The notes under the pieces: generated by a model
What the model was told of the DNA's origin: nothing
The model's database searches: none
What the model saw: the letters and a program-made list of their open reading frames with translations, nothing else
Made by a program: the position numbers and the translations under genes
In this document: piece after piece, positions 7,971 through 15,304 of the stretch
Layout: every line of letters begins with the position of its first letter
Position numbering within the stretch: position 1 is the first letter of the stretch
Assembly: GCA_036397635.1 (NCBI GenBank)
Contig: DASWIP010000034.1
Location: 1-34,374 of the forward strand
Source of the DNA: DASWIP01 sp036397635
GTDB lineage: Bacteria; Actinomycetota; AC-67
DNA length: 34,374 nt
Direction: 5' to 3'

Positions 7971-8174
7971 TCTCAGACCTTCCTCGTGTGCCACCCGAAC
8001 CCGAAGTCACGGATGGCGCTTTGGCGACCACGTTGAGTGTCGGGGAGTAGGCAGGCTCATGCCATCCTCATTCCGGTGGTTTCGCGCTAGCCATCCCTGG
8101 CCACCGCCGAGCTGGTCCCTACTTAGTGGTCGCCGCCGGCTGGGAGATGGCGCAGCCCGAGATGCAGGTAGGTC
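7971..8174 (-). promoter_or_regulatory. Protease leader region with hairpin before the ribosome binding site
   Basis: The 204 bases between the uvrB stop and the protease ATG hold no gene. On the minus strand, arms at 8010-8017 (GCCATCCG) and 7990-7997 (CGGGTGGC) pair over 8 bp with one G-U pair and close a 12-base loop containing CTTCGG. The hairpin ends just before the GAGGAAGG ribosome binding site. No promoter or uvrB terminator could be assigned with confidence. It was compared by eye with c-di-GMP-I and c-di-AMP riboswitch consensus motifs and did not match. Confidence 0.4.
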
Positions 8175-10187
8175 TCAGCCGACCTCTTTGAGCTCTCGCT
8201 TCAGCTCGTGGATCTCGTCGCGCAGCCGGGCCGCGTACTCGAAGCGGAGCTCGCGCGCGGCCTCGCGCATCTCCTCCTCCAGCGCCCTGATGAGGCGCGG
8301 CAGCTCGTCGGCGGGCAGGCCGGTGAGATCTCGCTTCGCCTTCTTCCGCTTCTTGGCTTGGTACGGCGTCGATGCCTCGGAAGCGATGCCGGCCGCGGAC
8401 AGGATGTCCGAGACCCGCTTGCGGATGGTCTGCGGATCGATGCCGTGCTCGGCGTTGTGGCGGGTCTGCTTCTGCCGCCTCCGCTGGGTCTCGCTGATGG
8501 CGCGGCGCATCGAGTCGGTCACATCGTCGGCGTACATGATCACCTGACCCGAGACGTTGCGTGCCGCGCGCCCGATCGTCTGGATCAGCGACGTCTCCGA
8601 GCGCAGGAACCCCTCCTTGTCGGCGTCGAGGATCGCGACGAGAGAAACCTCCGGCAGATCCAGGCCCTCACGCAGCAGGTTGATCCCGATCAGGCAGTCG
8701 TACTCACCCAGCCGCAGGTCGCGGAGCAGCTCGATGCGCTGGATCGTGTCGGTCTCCGAGTGCATGTAGCGAACGCGGAGTCCCGATTCCTGTAGGTACT
8801 CGGTCAGGTCCTCGCTCATCTTCTTCGTCAGCGTGGTGACCAGCACGCGCTCTTCGTTCTCCGCACGCTTCCGGATCTCCTCGATCAGGTCATCGATCTG
8901 ACCCTTGGTCGGCCGGACGATCACCTCCGGGTCGATGAGACCGGTCGGGCGAACGACCTGCTCGGCGATCTGCTTGGAGACCTTCAGCTCATACGGGCCC
9001 GGCGTCGCGGAGAGGAACACGACCTGGTTGGTCTTCTGCAGCCACTCGTCGAATCGCAAGGGGCGGTTGTCGCGCGCGCTCGGGAGCCGGAACCCGTGAT
9101 CGATCAGGGTGCCCTTGCGCGACATGTCACCCTCGTACATCCCATTCAGCTGGGGCACGGTCACATGCGATTCGTCGACGACGCACAGGAAATCGTCCGG
9201 GAAATAGTCGAGCAGCGTGTACGGCGCCTCGCCGGACGCGCGCCCGTCGATGTGGCGCGAATAGTTCTCTATCCCAGAGCAGAAGCCCATCTCGCGCATC
9301 ATCTCGAGATCGAAGTTCGTCCGCATCCGAAGCCGTTGCGCCTCGAGCAGCTTCCCCTCCTTCTCGAATCGGGCGAGGCGTTCGCCCAGCTCGACCTCGA
9401 TCGTCTCCATCGCGCGCGCCATCCGCTCCTGGCTGGCGACGTAGTGGCTGGCCGCGAATACGGTGGTGTCGGGGACCTCGCCGGTGATCTCACCGCCGAC
9501 CGGCTCGATCGTGGTCATGCGCTCGATCGTGTCGCCGAACAGCTCGATGCGCAGCACCTGCTCCTCGTAGGCGGGGTGGATCTCGATCGTGTCACCGCGG
9601 ATCCGGAAGCTGCCGCGCTTCAAAGAGAAATCGTTGCGGTCGTACTGCATGTCGACGAGGCGCTTCTTGATGAACTCCATCGGGACGTCGACGCCTTGCA
9701 CCAGGCGAAGCATGTGACCCTCGTACTGCTCGGGCGATCCCAGGCCGTAGATGCAGGACACGCTCGCCACGATGAGGACGTCCCGGCGTTGCAGCAGCGC
9801 CGCGGTGGCCGAGTGGCGCAGCCGGTCGATCTCGTCGTTGATCGAGGAGTCCTTCTCGATGTAGGTGTCGGACTGCGGGACGTAGGCCTCGGGCTGGTAG
9901 TAGTCGTAGTACGAGACGAAGTACTCGACCGCATTCTCGGGGAAGAACTCCCGGAACTCGTTCGCGAGCTGCGCCGCCAGCGACTTGTTCGGCGAGATAA
10001 CCAGGGTCGGCCGCTGGATCTTCTCCACCACCCAAGCGATCGAGGCGGTCTTCCCCGACCCAGTCACACCGAGCAGGGTCTGGAAGTCGAAGCCCTCCTC
10101 GACCCCGCGCGCGAGCGCGTCGATCGCCGCGGGCTGATCGCCGGCGGGCTGGAAGTCCGAACGGATCCGGAAGGGCGGCACGGCCAC
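8175..10187 (-). CDS. uvrB: Excinuclease ABC subunit B (UvrB)
   Basis: This is the 670-residue DNA damage recognition helicase-like subunit of nucleotide excision repair. It is loaded by UvrA and recruits UvrC for incision. The protein shows Walker A (GVTGSGKTASIA, about residues 40-50), the beta-hairpin region (SYYDYYQPEAYVPQSDTYIE), the helicase motif VDESHVT, motif VI region QTIGRAARN and a C-terminal UVR motif (ALEEEMREAARELRFEYAA) that binds UvrC. Length is normal. The GTG at 10187 gives the canonical MAVPPFRI start; no strong Shine-Dalgarno is visible. It lies next to coaE, rpsA and polA as in mycobacteria, here separated from coaE by a small secreted protein on the other strand. Confidence 0.98.
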   Translation of the reverse strand: MAVPPFRIRSDFQPAGDQPAAIDALARGVEEGFDFQTLLGVTGSGKTASIAWVVEKIQRPTLVISPNKSLAAQLANEFREFFPENAVEYFVSYYDYYQPEAYVPQSDTYIEKDSSINDEIDRLRHSATAALLQRRDVLIVASVSCIYGLGSPEQYEGHMLRLVQGVDVPMEFIKKRLVDMQYDRNDFSLKRGSFRIRGDTIEIHPAYEEQVLRIELFGDTIERMTTIEPVGGEITGEVPDTTVFAASHYVASQERMARAMETIEVELGERLARFEKEGKLLEAQRLRMRTNFDLEMMREMGFCSGIENYSRHIDGRASGEAPYTLLDYFPDDFLCVVDESHVTVPQLNGMYEGDMSRKGTLIDHGFRLPSARDNRPLRFDEWLQKTNQVVFLSATPGPYELKVSKQIAEQVVRPTGLIDPEVIVRPTKGQIDDLIEEIRKRAENEERVLVTTLTKKMSEDLTEYLQESGLRVRYMHSETDTIQRIELLRDLRLGEYDCLIGINLLREGLDLPEVSLVAILDADKEGFLRSETSLIQTIGRAARNVSGQVIMYADDVTDSMRRAISETQRRRQKQTRHNAEHGIDPQTIRKRVSDILSAAGIASEASTPYQAKKRKKAKRDLTGLPADELPRLIRALEEEMREAARELRFEYAARLRDEIHELKRELKEVG

Positions 10188-10296
10188 ATGCTAGCGCCGG
10201 GCGCAGACGGCACACCCGGAGTGGCCGAAGCAGGAAATCGGACATTTCCGGCGAAGTCTTCCAACGTCGGAACCCACCTCGACCATGGAGGATCAC

Positions 10297-10680
10297 ATGC
10301 GGAAGCTGCTCGTCTTCGGGATCCTTGGCCTGGCCCTCGGCCTTGCCCCCGCCCACGCCGCAGACCCCTACTGCACCATCGCCGACGCCAACACGGGCGA
10401 CGACGGGGCCGTCGGCGCAACCTGCACCATCACCGCCGACGACCTGCCGCACGGCTATCTCCTGCTGACCCCCAACGATGTCAGGATCTTCCTCGACGTC
10501 GACGGGAACGGCCAGCTCGAGCCCGTCGAAGGCGACTCGATCGTGATCGAGGTTTCTCCCGCCGGCGCAGACCCGCTGGCGGGCCCGCTCGATCTGACCA
10601 CAGGCGCGAACTACACGATGCAGATGATGAACGGCTGCGCGGGCGTGTGCGGCCACATCGGGTTCGCAGGGCTCAAGTAG
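10297..10680 (+). CDS. Small secreted protein of unknown function
   Basis: The 127-residue product begins with a clear signal peptide (MRKLLVFGILGLALGLAPAH, cleavage after A-H-A). The mature part of about 105 residues is acidic and contains four Cys (in YCTIAD, GATCTITAD, NGCAGVCGH), probably forming two disulfides, and a D-V-D-G-N-G-Q-L-E-P stretch resembling an EF-hand-type calcium loop. I do not recognise the family. ATG 10297 is preferred over the in-frame ATG at 10285 because GGAGG lies just upstream and the signal peptide then starts properly. It stands alone on the plus strand, diverging from uvrB and converging on the DUF2203 gene, with a strong hairpin terminator after it. Confidence 0.8.
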   Translation: MRKLLVFGILGLALGLAPAHAADPYCTIADANTGDDGAVGATCTITADDLPHGYLLLTPNDVRIFLDVDGNGQLEPVEGDSIVIEVSPAGADPLAGPLDLTTGANYTMQMMNGCAGVCGHIGFAGLK

Positions 10681-10695
10681 GCCGCGTGAAGAACA

Positions 10696-10722
10696 GGAGG
10701 GCCTCGCGCAGCGAGGCCCTCC
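10696..10722. terminator. Bidirectional hairpin terminator
   Basis: GGAGGGCCTCGC (10696-10707) and GCGAGGCCCTCC (10711-10722) form a perfect 12-bp stem around a 3-base loop. It sits between the stops of two convergent genes (10680 and 10733), so it can serve both. There is a short T-run 4 bases after on the plus strand. Confidence 0.85.
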
Positions 10723-10732
10723 GACGTTTCCG

Positions 10733-11104
10733 CTACAGGGGCCGGCGACCGGCGAAGCCGGTCTCCGGCGGGTGCCACCACGCAACCTCCGCCTCCCCGA
10801 GCTGAAAGCACAGGAGGACGGCCTCCCCGTCGCGCTCGGCCGGGAAGTCGATCAAGCCCGACTCCGGATCGCGCACCACGATGCTCTCCGCTTCGAGCTC
10901 GCCCAGCGCCTTGGCGGCCGCCATCGACGCCTCGAGGAACGCTTGGTGGGTCGCGCCGCCGCCGTTGGTGGCCGCCGAGGTCACGACATCGTCGTGGTGC
11001 TCCTCCATCTCGGCGTTGGCGTCACGCAGCCGCTCGAGGAGCGGGATCACCGTCGGCAGCATCGCGTTCGCTTCCTCGACCGTGAACCGCCGCTGTTCGC
11101 TCAC
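10733..11104 (-). CDS. DUF2203 family protein
   Basis: The 123-residue protein matches the DUF2203 pattern as I know it: RFTVEEANAMLPTVIPLLER at the start, a central helical stretch, then RDPESGLIDFPAERDGEAVL and a C-terminal GEAEVAWWHPPETGFAGR. No reaction is established for the family. The start is GTG 11104, whose last bases overlap the coaE stop (GTGA), so it is likely translated by coupling at the end of an rpsA-coaE-DUF2203 operon. A longer frame to 11131 would only add Gly-rich sequence inside coaE. The invariant WWH and Cys in LLCFQ could suggest metal binding, which is inference. Confidence 0.85.
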   Translation of the reverse strand: MSEQRRFTVEEANAMLPTVIPLLERLRDANAEMEEHHDDVVTSAATNGGGATHQAFLEASMAAAKALGELEAESIVVRDPESGLIDFPAERDGEAVLLCFQLGEAEVAWWHPPETGFAGRRPL

Positions 11105-11700
11105 CGCGACGCCCCCTCCACCCGCTCCCAAAGCGTATCGACCTGCTTGCGGAGGTCCGCCTCGTCGTCGTCGTTGCGGATCACCACGTCGGCCAGCGCC
11201 GCGCGCTCCTCTGCGGTCGCCTGCGCCGACATGCGCGCGCGCGCGTCCTCGGGCCGCATCCCCCGGTCGCGCGCCAGGCGCGAGACACGAAGGTGCTCCT
11301 CGGCCTCGACGACCACGATCAGGTCAAGCCCCTCTCCGCCGCCGACCTCGACCAGCAGCGGCACGTCGAGCACCACGACCGTGTCGGTGTCCTTGAGCTG
11401 CTCGATCCGGTCGGCGATGACCAGCATCACGTCGGGATGGATGATCGCGTTGAGGGCGGCTCGCTTCTCCTCGTCGGAGAACACGATCTCTGCGATCGCA
11501 CCGCGGTCCAGATCGCCGTTGGGACGAACGACGGACCGGCCGAGCAGCTCGACGATGCGCCGGTGCACCTCCGTGCCGGGACGCTGCAGATCGCGCACGA
11601 TCGAATCGGCGTCGATCACGATCGCCCCACGCTCGGCCAGGAGGGCGGCGACGGTGCTCTTGCCAGCCCCTATCCCGCCCGTCAGGCCGACGAGCAGCAC
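11101..11700 (-). CDS. coaE: Dephospho-CoA kinase
   Basis: The 199-residue P-loop kinase phosphorylates the 3'-hydroxyl of dephospho-CoA, the last step of coenzyme A synthesis. It shows the N-terminal Walker A in GLTGGIGAGKSTVAALLAE, DADSIVRDLQRPG (substrate-binding Asp), the VVLDVPLLVE strand and the RDRGMRPEDARARMSAQ lid region. Length is typical. It starts with GTG at 11700, 4 bases after the rpsA stop, and ends overlapping the DUF2203 start, so the three genes are probably one transcript. The rpsA-coaE order matches actinobacterial relatives. Confidence 0.97.
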   Translation of the reverse strand: MLLVGLTGGIGAGKSTVAALLAERGAIVIDADSIVRDLQRPGTEVHRRIVELLGRSVVRPNGDLDRGAIAEIVFSDEEKRAALNAIIHPDVMLVIADRIEQLKDTDTVVVLDVPLLVEVGGGEGLDLIVVVEAEEHLRVSRLARDRGMRPEDARARMSAQATAEERAALADVVIRNDDDEADLRKQVDTLWERVEGASR

Positions 11701-11704
11701 GGCG

Positions 11705-13081
11705 CTACTCCCCCTGTTGCTTGCGCTTCAGGTCGGCGATGATCGACTCGATCGTCTCCTCGGCAAGCGGCGAACCCTCTCCGTCTTCGTCGGTGGAGGG
11801 GGCCTCGTCCTCCGGAGCCTGCTCGGCTTCGGGCGTGCGCTCGGGCTCGGGCGTACGCTCGGCCTCGGGCGCGCGCGCGGCCTCGAGCACCTCGTCGCTC
11901 GTCACCCGCGCCACCGGCTCCTCCGCGCCCTCCTCGGCCTCCGGCTCGAGCGTCATCTCGTCCTCGGGCTGCTCGCCGAATCCGGGCATGGCCTGACGGA
12001 CCGAGAGGGAGATGCGGCGGCGATCGCCGTCGATCTCGATGATCTTCACCTGGACCTTCTGGCCGACGGTGATGACCTCTTCGGCCGCCTCGACGTGGCG
12101 GTTCGAAAGCTCCGAGATGTGCACGAGCCCTTCGACGCCCTCGCCGACGCGCACGAACGCGCCGAACGGCACCAGCTTGGTCACCTCGCCGTCGAGGATC
12201 TCCTCGGGATGATGCTCACGGGCGAACTGGTGCCAGGGGTCCTCCTGCGTCGCCTTCAGCGAGAGCGAGATGCGCTCGCGATCCAGGTCGACGTCAAGCA
12301 CCTCGACGTCGACCTCCTGGCCCACCTGCACGACCTCACTGGGATGCTCGACGTGCTTCCACGATAGCTCGCTCACGTGGATCAACCCGTCGACGCCGCC
12401 GAGATCAACGAACGCGCCGAAGTTCACGATGCTCGACACCGTGCCCTTGCGGCGTTCGCCCTTGCGCAGGTTCTCGAGGAACTCCTTGCGACCCTCGGAC
12501 TGCGCCTCCTCGAGGTACTTGCGGCGCGAGAGGACCACGTTGTTACGGTTGCGATCAAGCTCGATGATCTTGCACTCGAGCTGCTTGGTGACGAACGGAT
12601 GCAGATCGCGGACGCGCCGAAGGTCCACCAGGGATGCGGGCAGGAACCCGCGCAGGCCGATGTCCAGGATCAGGCCGCCTTTGACGACCTCGATGACCGT
12701 GCCGGTCACCACGCCGTCGGACTTCATGATCTCCTCGATCTTGCCCCAGGCGCGCTCGTACCTCGCCTTCTTGACCGAGAGGATCAGCCGGCCTTCCTTG
12801 TCCTCCTTCTGGGTGACCAGCGCCTCGATCTCGTCGCCGACGTTGACCACGTCGCGCGGGTCGACGTCGTGCTTGATCGAGAGCTCGCGGGCGGGGATCA
12901 CGCCTTCGGACTTGTAGCCGATGTCCAGGAGGACCTCGTCCTTGTCCACCCTGACGACCTTGCCCTGAACGAGGTCCCCGTCGTCGAACTCCTTGATCGT
13001 GGCCTCGTAGGCCGCCAGGAGCTCCTCGGGCCCACCGATGTCGTTCTCGGTGACCCCGGATCCTTGCATCGCGTCCGACAC
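11705..13081 (-). CDS. rpsA: 30S ribosomal protein S1
   Basis: The 458-residue protein has four S1 RNA-binding beta-barrels. They begin near DLVQGKVVRVDKDEVLLDIG (about 37), GVVTGTVIEVVKGGLILDIG (about 122), GERRKGTVSSIVNFGAFVDL (about 207) and LDGEVTKLVPFGAFVRVGEG (about 292). The third and fourth keep the best FGAFV-type motifs. Four repeats, not six, is usual for Actinobacteria and Firmicutes. The C-terminal about 90 residues are an acidic tail with repeated P-E-x-E-R-T-type units. S1 helps load mRNAs on the 30S subunit. The start is GTG 13081 behind an AGGGAA with short spacing; ATG 13069 is an alternative. It leads the rpsA-coaE-DUF2203 operon. Confidence 0.97.
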   Translation of the reverse strand: MSDAMQGSGVTENDIGGPEELLAAYEATIKEFDDGDLVQGKVVRVDKDEVLLDIGYKSEGVIPARELSIKHDVDPRDVVNVGDEIEALVTQKEDKEGRLILSVKKARYERAWGKIEEIMKSDGVVTGTVIEVVKGGLILDIGLRGFLPASLVDLRRVRDLHPFVTKQLECKIIELDRNRNNVVLSRRKYLEEAQSEGRKEFLENLRKGERRKGTVSSIVNFGAFVDLGGVDGLIHVSELSWKHVEHPSEVVQVGQEVDVEVLDVDLDRERISLSLKATQEDPWHQFAREHHPEEILDGEVTKLVPFGAFVRVGEGVEGLVHISELSNRHVEAAEEVITVGQKVQVKIIEIDGDRRRISLSVRQAMPGFGEQPEDEMTLEPEAEEGAEEPVARVTSDEVLEAARAPEAERTPEPERTPEAEQAPEDEAPSTDEDGEGSPLAEETIESIIADLKRKQQGE

Positions 13082-13377
13082 GTTCCCTACCAGTCCTTTC
13101 GTCGGGTACTCCTACGGCACCCGAACACCATGATTACCCGTGCGAACAGGGGGTGGCTTGGGCGGCGCTGCGCGCGCACCCGGGAAGGCCGCTGACCTGC
13201 CCAAACGGGCGCAGGGAGTCTAGCCACGGGGCCAGAGGGTGTCAACGGAGCCGCCGCGCCGCCCACGGGTCGGCTCTCGGCCGGGGGCCCGATCGCGTTC
13301 TGGGATCGTGTGCGTGTGCAACCCGAACGGCACACGCACACGTTCCCGGGATCGACATGACCAGGGGCCCGGAACGA
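13082..13377. other. Intergenic region between rpsA and the FtsH-like gene
   Basis: These 296 bases contain no convincing gene on either strand. They hold the rpsA leader (minus strand, with TAATCA near 13129-13134 as a possible -10 element) and the long inverted repeat at 13302-13347. Frames running through are shadows with biased Arg/Pro composition. Confidence 0.6.
13302..13347. terminator. Long hairpin downstream of the FtsH-like gene
   Basis: Arms 13302-13319 and 13330-13347 pair over 18 positions with one mismatch; the core CGTGTGCGTGTGC / GCACACGCACACG is a perfect 13 bp. The loop is 10 bases. It begins about 30 bases beyond the FtsH-like stop. No T-tract follows, so it would be an intrinsic terminator of the T-less type reported for actinobacteria, or an mRNA 3'-end stabiliser. 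Confidence 0.6.
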
Positions 13378-15264
13378 CTACTTGCCGGCCGTTCTGGCCG
13401 ACGCGGCCGCGCGAGCCTTCCCGCGGCCCGCCGGGCGCCGGGGCGCGCGGCCCCCGGCTGCCTCGAGGACCTCAAGGATCTGGTCGCCGACCAGCTCGTC
13501 GCGGTCGAGAAGCGCATCTCGCAGCGCGATGACCAGGTGCTCGTGCCGCTCGATCAGCGCCCGCACCTTGCGCTTCTCGCGGTGCAGCACCTCGTCGACG
13601 GCCCGCTTGGCCTCGCCGTTGCTCAGCACGCGGCCCACGAGGCCGGAGTCGAACAGGCTGTCCCCGACCGCGCGGAACGACACAAGGCTCTTCCCGAGGC
13701 CAAGCGACCCGATCATCTCGGCCGCGACGGACGTCGCGTGCGCGAGGTCGCCGGCCGGCCCGGTCCCGGACTCACCCTCGAAGAACTCTTCGGCCACCAT
13801 GCCGCCCAGCGAGATCTTCAGCAGCCCTTCCAGCTCGCTGCGGGTCTTGGTGAAGCGCTCCTCACTGTCGGAATGGCCCAGCAAACCCAGCGCATCCCGG
13901 CGCTTGATGATCGAGAGGACCTCGAGCCGGCGGCCTTGCCCCGCAAGGTAGGCGATCGCCGCGTGCCCGGCCTCGTGCGTCGCGATGGTCCTGCGCTCAT
14001 CGGCGGTGTACGCCACCGGATGCGGCAAGCCGATCTCCTGGGTCATCTTGGCGTCCAGGATGTCCTGCCAGGTCATCGCATCGCGCCCGTGCCGCAGCGC
14101 CCACACCAGCGCCTCGTCGAAGAGATGCTCGATCATCACCGGCGAGTACCCGAAGGTCATCCCGGCAAGCTCGGCGCGGCGCGCGTCGTCGTCCATCGCG
14201 GCCACGTGACTCTTCGAGGACAGGAAGTAGTCCACCAGTTCGCGACGCCCCTCACGCGAGGGCAGGTCGAAGTACAGGCGGCGGTCGAACCGGCCGGGCC
14301 GCAGCAATGCAGGGTCCAGCATGTCGCCACGGTTCGTCGCGGCGATCACCAGCACGTTGGCGTACTCCGAACCGCGCTTGCGCAACTGACGGCCGTGCGG
14401 AAGGAACCCGTTCAGGAAATCCTTGATCTTGTTCAGCAGCATCGCCGATCCGGGCGGGTCGTCGAACGACTGCATCTGGATGAGCAGCTCGTTGACCGTG
14501 CCCCCGGTCCCGGACGACATCGAGCGTTCCACGGACAGTCCAGCCGCGCGCGCGCCCTCGATGATCGACGGCGACATCCCATCGAGCCCGCCACGCCGGG
14601 TGGCGAACGCGTCGATCTCTTCGATGAAGCCGATCGCACCCCCTTCTCGCCGCGCGGTCTTCTTCAGCGCCTTGAAGTACTTGCGCACCTTGCGCGCGGT
14701 CTGGCCGTACCACATCGACATGAACGCCGGACCCGACACGAACAGGAACGGCACGCCGGCGTGCTTGGCCATGGCCTTGGCGAGGTGGGTCTTGCCGGTG
14801 CCCGGCGGCCCCTCGAACAGCACGCCGCGACGGGGGTTCCCGCCCAGCTCGCCGCGGAAGGTCGCGTACCCCAGGAAGATGTTCAGCGTCCGGATGACCT
14901 CCTCGCGCACGGCATCCAGACCCTTGACGTCGTCCAGCGTGACGTCGATCTGCTCGGGCCGGAACATGATGTGCGGCGAGCGTCCCGCTCCCAGGAACGG
15001 CAGCAGCATCGCGGCGACGATCACGACGCCGATGATCAGCATCGGCGCGAAGTAGACCCAATCCTCGGGCAGCGACGGCAGCGCGAACAGGTTGAACGGC
15101 CGGCCGTCGATGATCCGGTACCACAGATACAAGGCCGGGAGGCCGACGAGGACCCCGAGCGTGATCAGGCGGCGGCGGCGGCTGCGCTCGCGGACGATGA
15201 GGACGTCAGCCTTCCCCATCTCGAGCACCTGTTGCTGGCCGAGGAGCTTCGAGACTTCGCCCAC
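13378..15264 (-). CDS. Divergent FtsH-like membrane AAA+ metalloprotease
   Basis: The 628-residue protein has two membrane helices (about 33-50 and 69-91) with only about 18 residues between them, where classical FtsH has a folded external domain. The AAA module has Walker A GPPGTGKT (152-159), pore-loop MWYG (about 184-187), Walker B FIEEID (213-218, usual FIDEID), an insertion at about 224-300, and RPGRFDRR arginine fingers. The M41 domain keeps HEAGH (430-434) and Asp506 in GPAGDL as zinc ligands. It should unfold and degrade membrane or cytosolic proteins. The Walker B Asp-to-Glu change may slow ATP turnover. GTG 15264 is chosen because GGAGG lies 7 bases upstream. It sits 40 bases after polA and is likely co-transcribed with it. 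The C-terminal tail is Arg/Ala-rich. Confidence 0.93.
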   Translation of the reverse strand: MGEVSKLLGQQQVLEMGKADVLIVRERSRRRRLITLGVLVGLPALYLWYRIIDGRPFNLFALPSLPEDWVYFAPMLIIGVVIVAAMLLPFLGAGRSPHIMFRPEQIDVTLDDVKGLDAVREEVIRTLNIFLGYATFRGELGGNPRRGVLFEGPPGTGKTHLAKAMAKHAGVPFLFVSGPAFMSMWYGQTARKVRKYFKALKKTARREGGAIGFIEEIDAFATRRGGLDGMSPSIIEGARAAGLSVERSMSSGTGGTVNELLIQMQSFDDPPGSAMLLNKIKDFLNGFLPHGRQLRKRGSEYANVLVIAATNRGDMLDPALLRPGRFDRRLYFDLPSREGRRELVDYFLSSKSHVAAMDDDARRAELAGMTFGYSPVMIEHLFDEALVWALRHGRDAMTWQDILDAKMTQEIGLPHPVAYTADERRTIATHEAGHAAIAYLAGQGRRLEVLSIIKRRDALGLLGHSDSEERFTKTRSELEGLLKISLGGMVAEEFFEGESGTGPAGDLAHATSVAAEMIGSLGLGKSLVSFRAVGDSLFDSGLVGRVLSNGEAKRAVDEVLHREKRKVRALIERHEHLVIALRDALLDRDELVGDQILEVLEAAGGRAPRRPAGRGKARAAASARTAGK

Positions 15265-15304
15265 GATGTGTCCTCCGTCGCCGGTCCGTCGACGCGAGCC
15301 GTCA

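Noticed and set aside
7971..8174. c-di-GMP or c-di-AMP riboswitch in the protease leaders
   Set aside because: Short matches such as GAAACC were seen, but the conserved blocks of the GEMM-I and ydaO consensus were not found in either leader.
7261..8547. 428-residue plus-strand frame with a Pro-Ser-rich stretch resembling a wall protein
   Set aside because: The proline tract is the antisense reading of the poly-Gly linker, and the frame crosses from the protease into uvrB.
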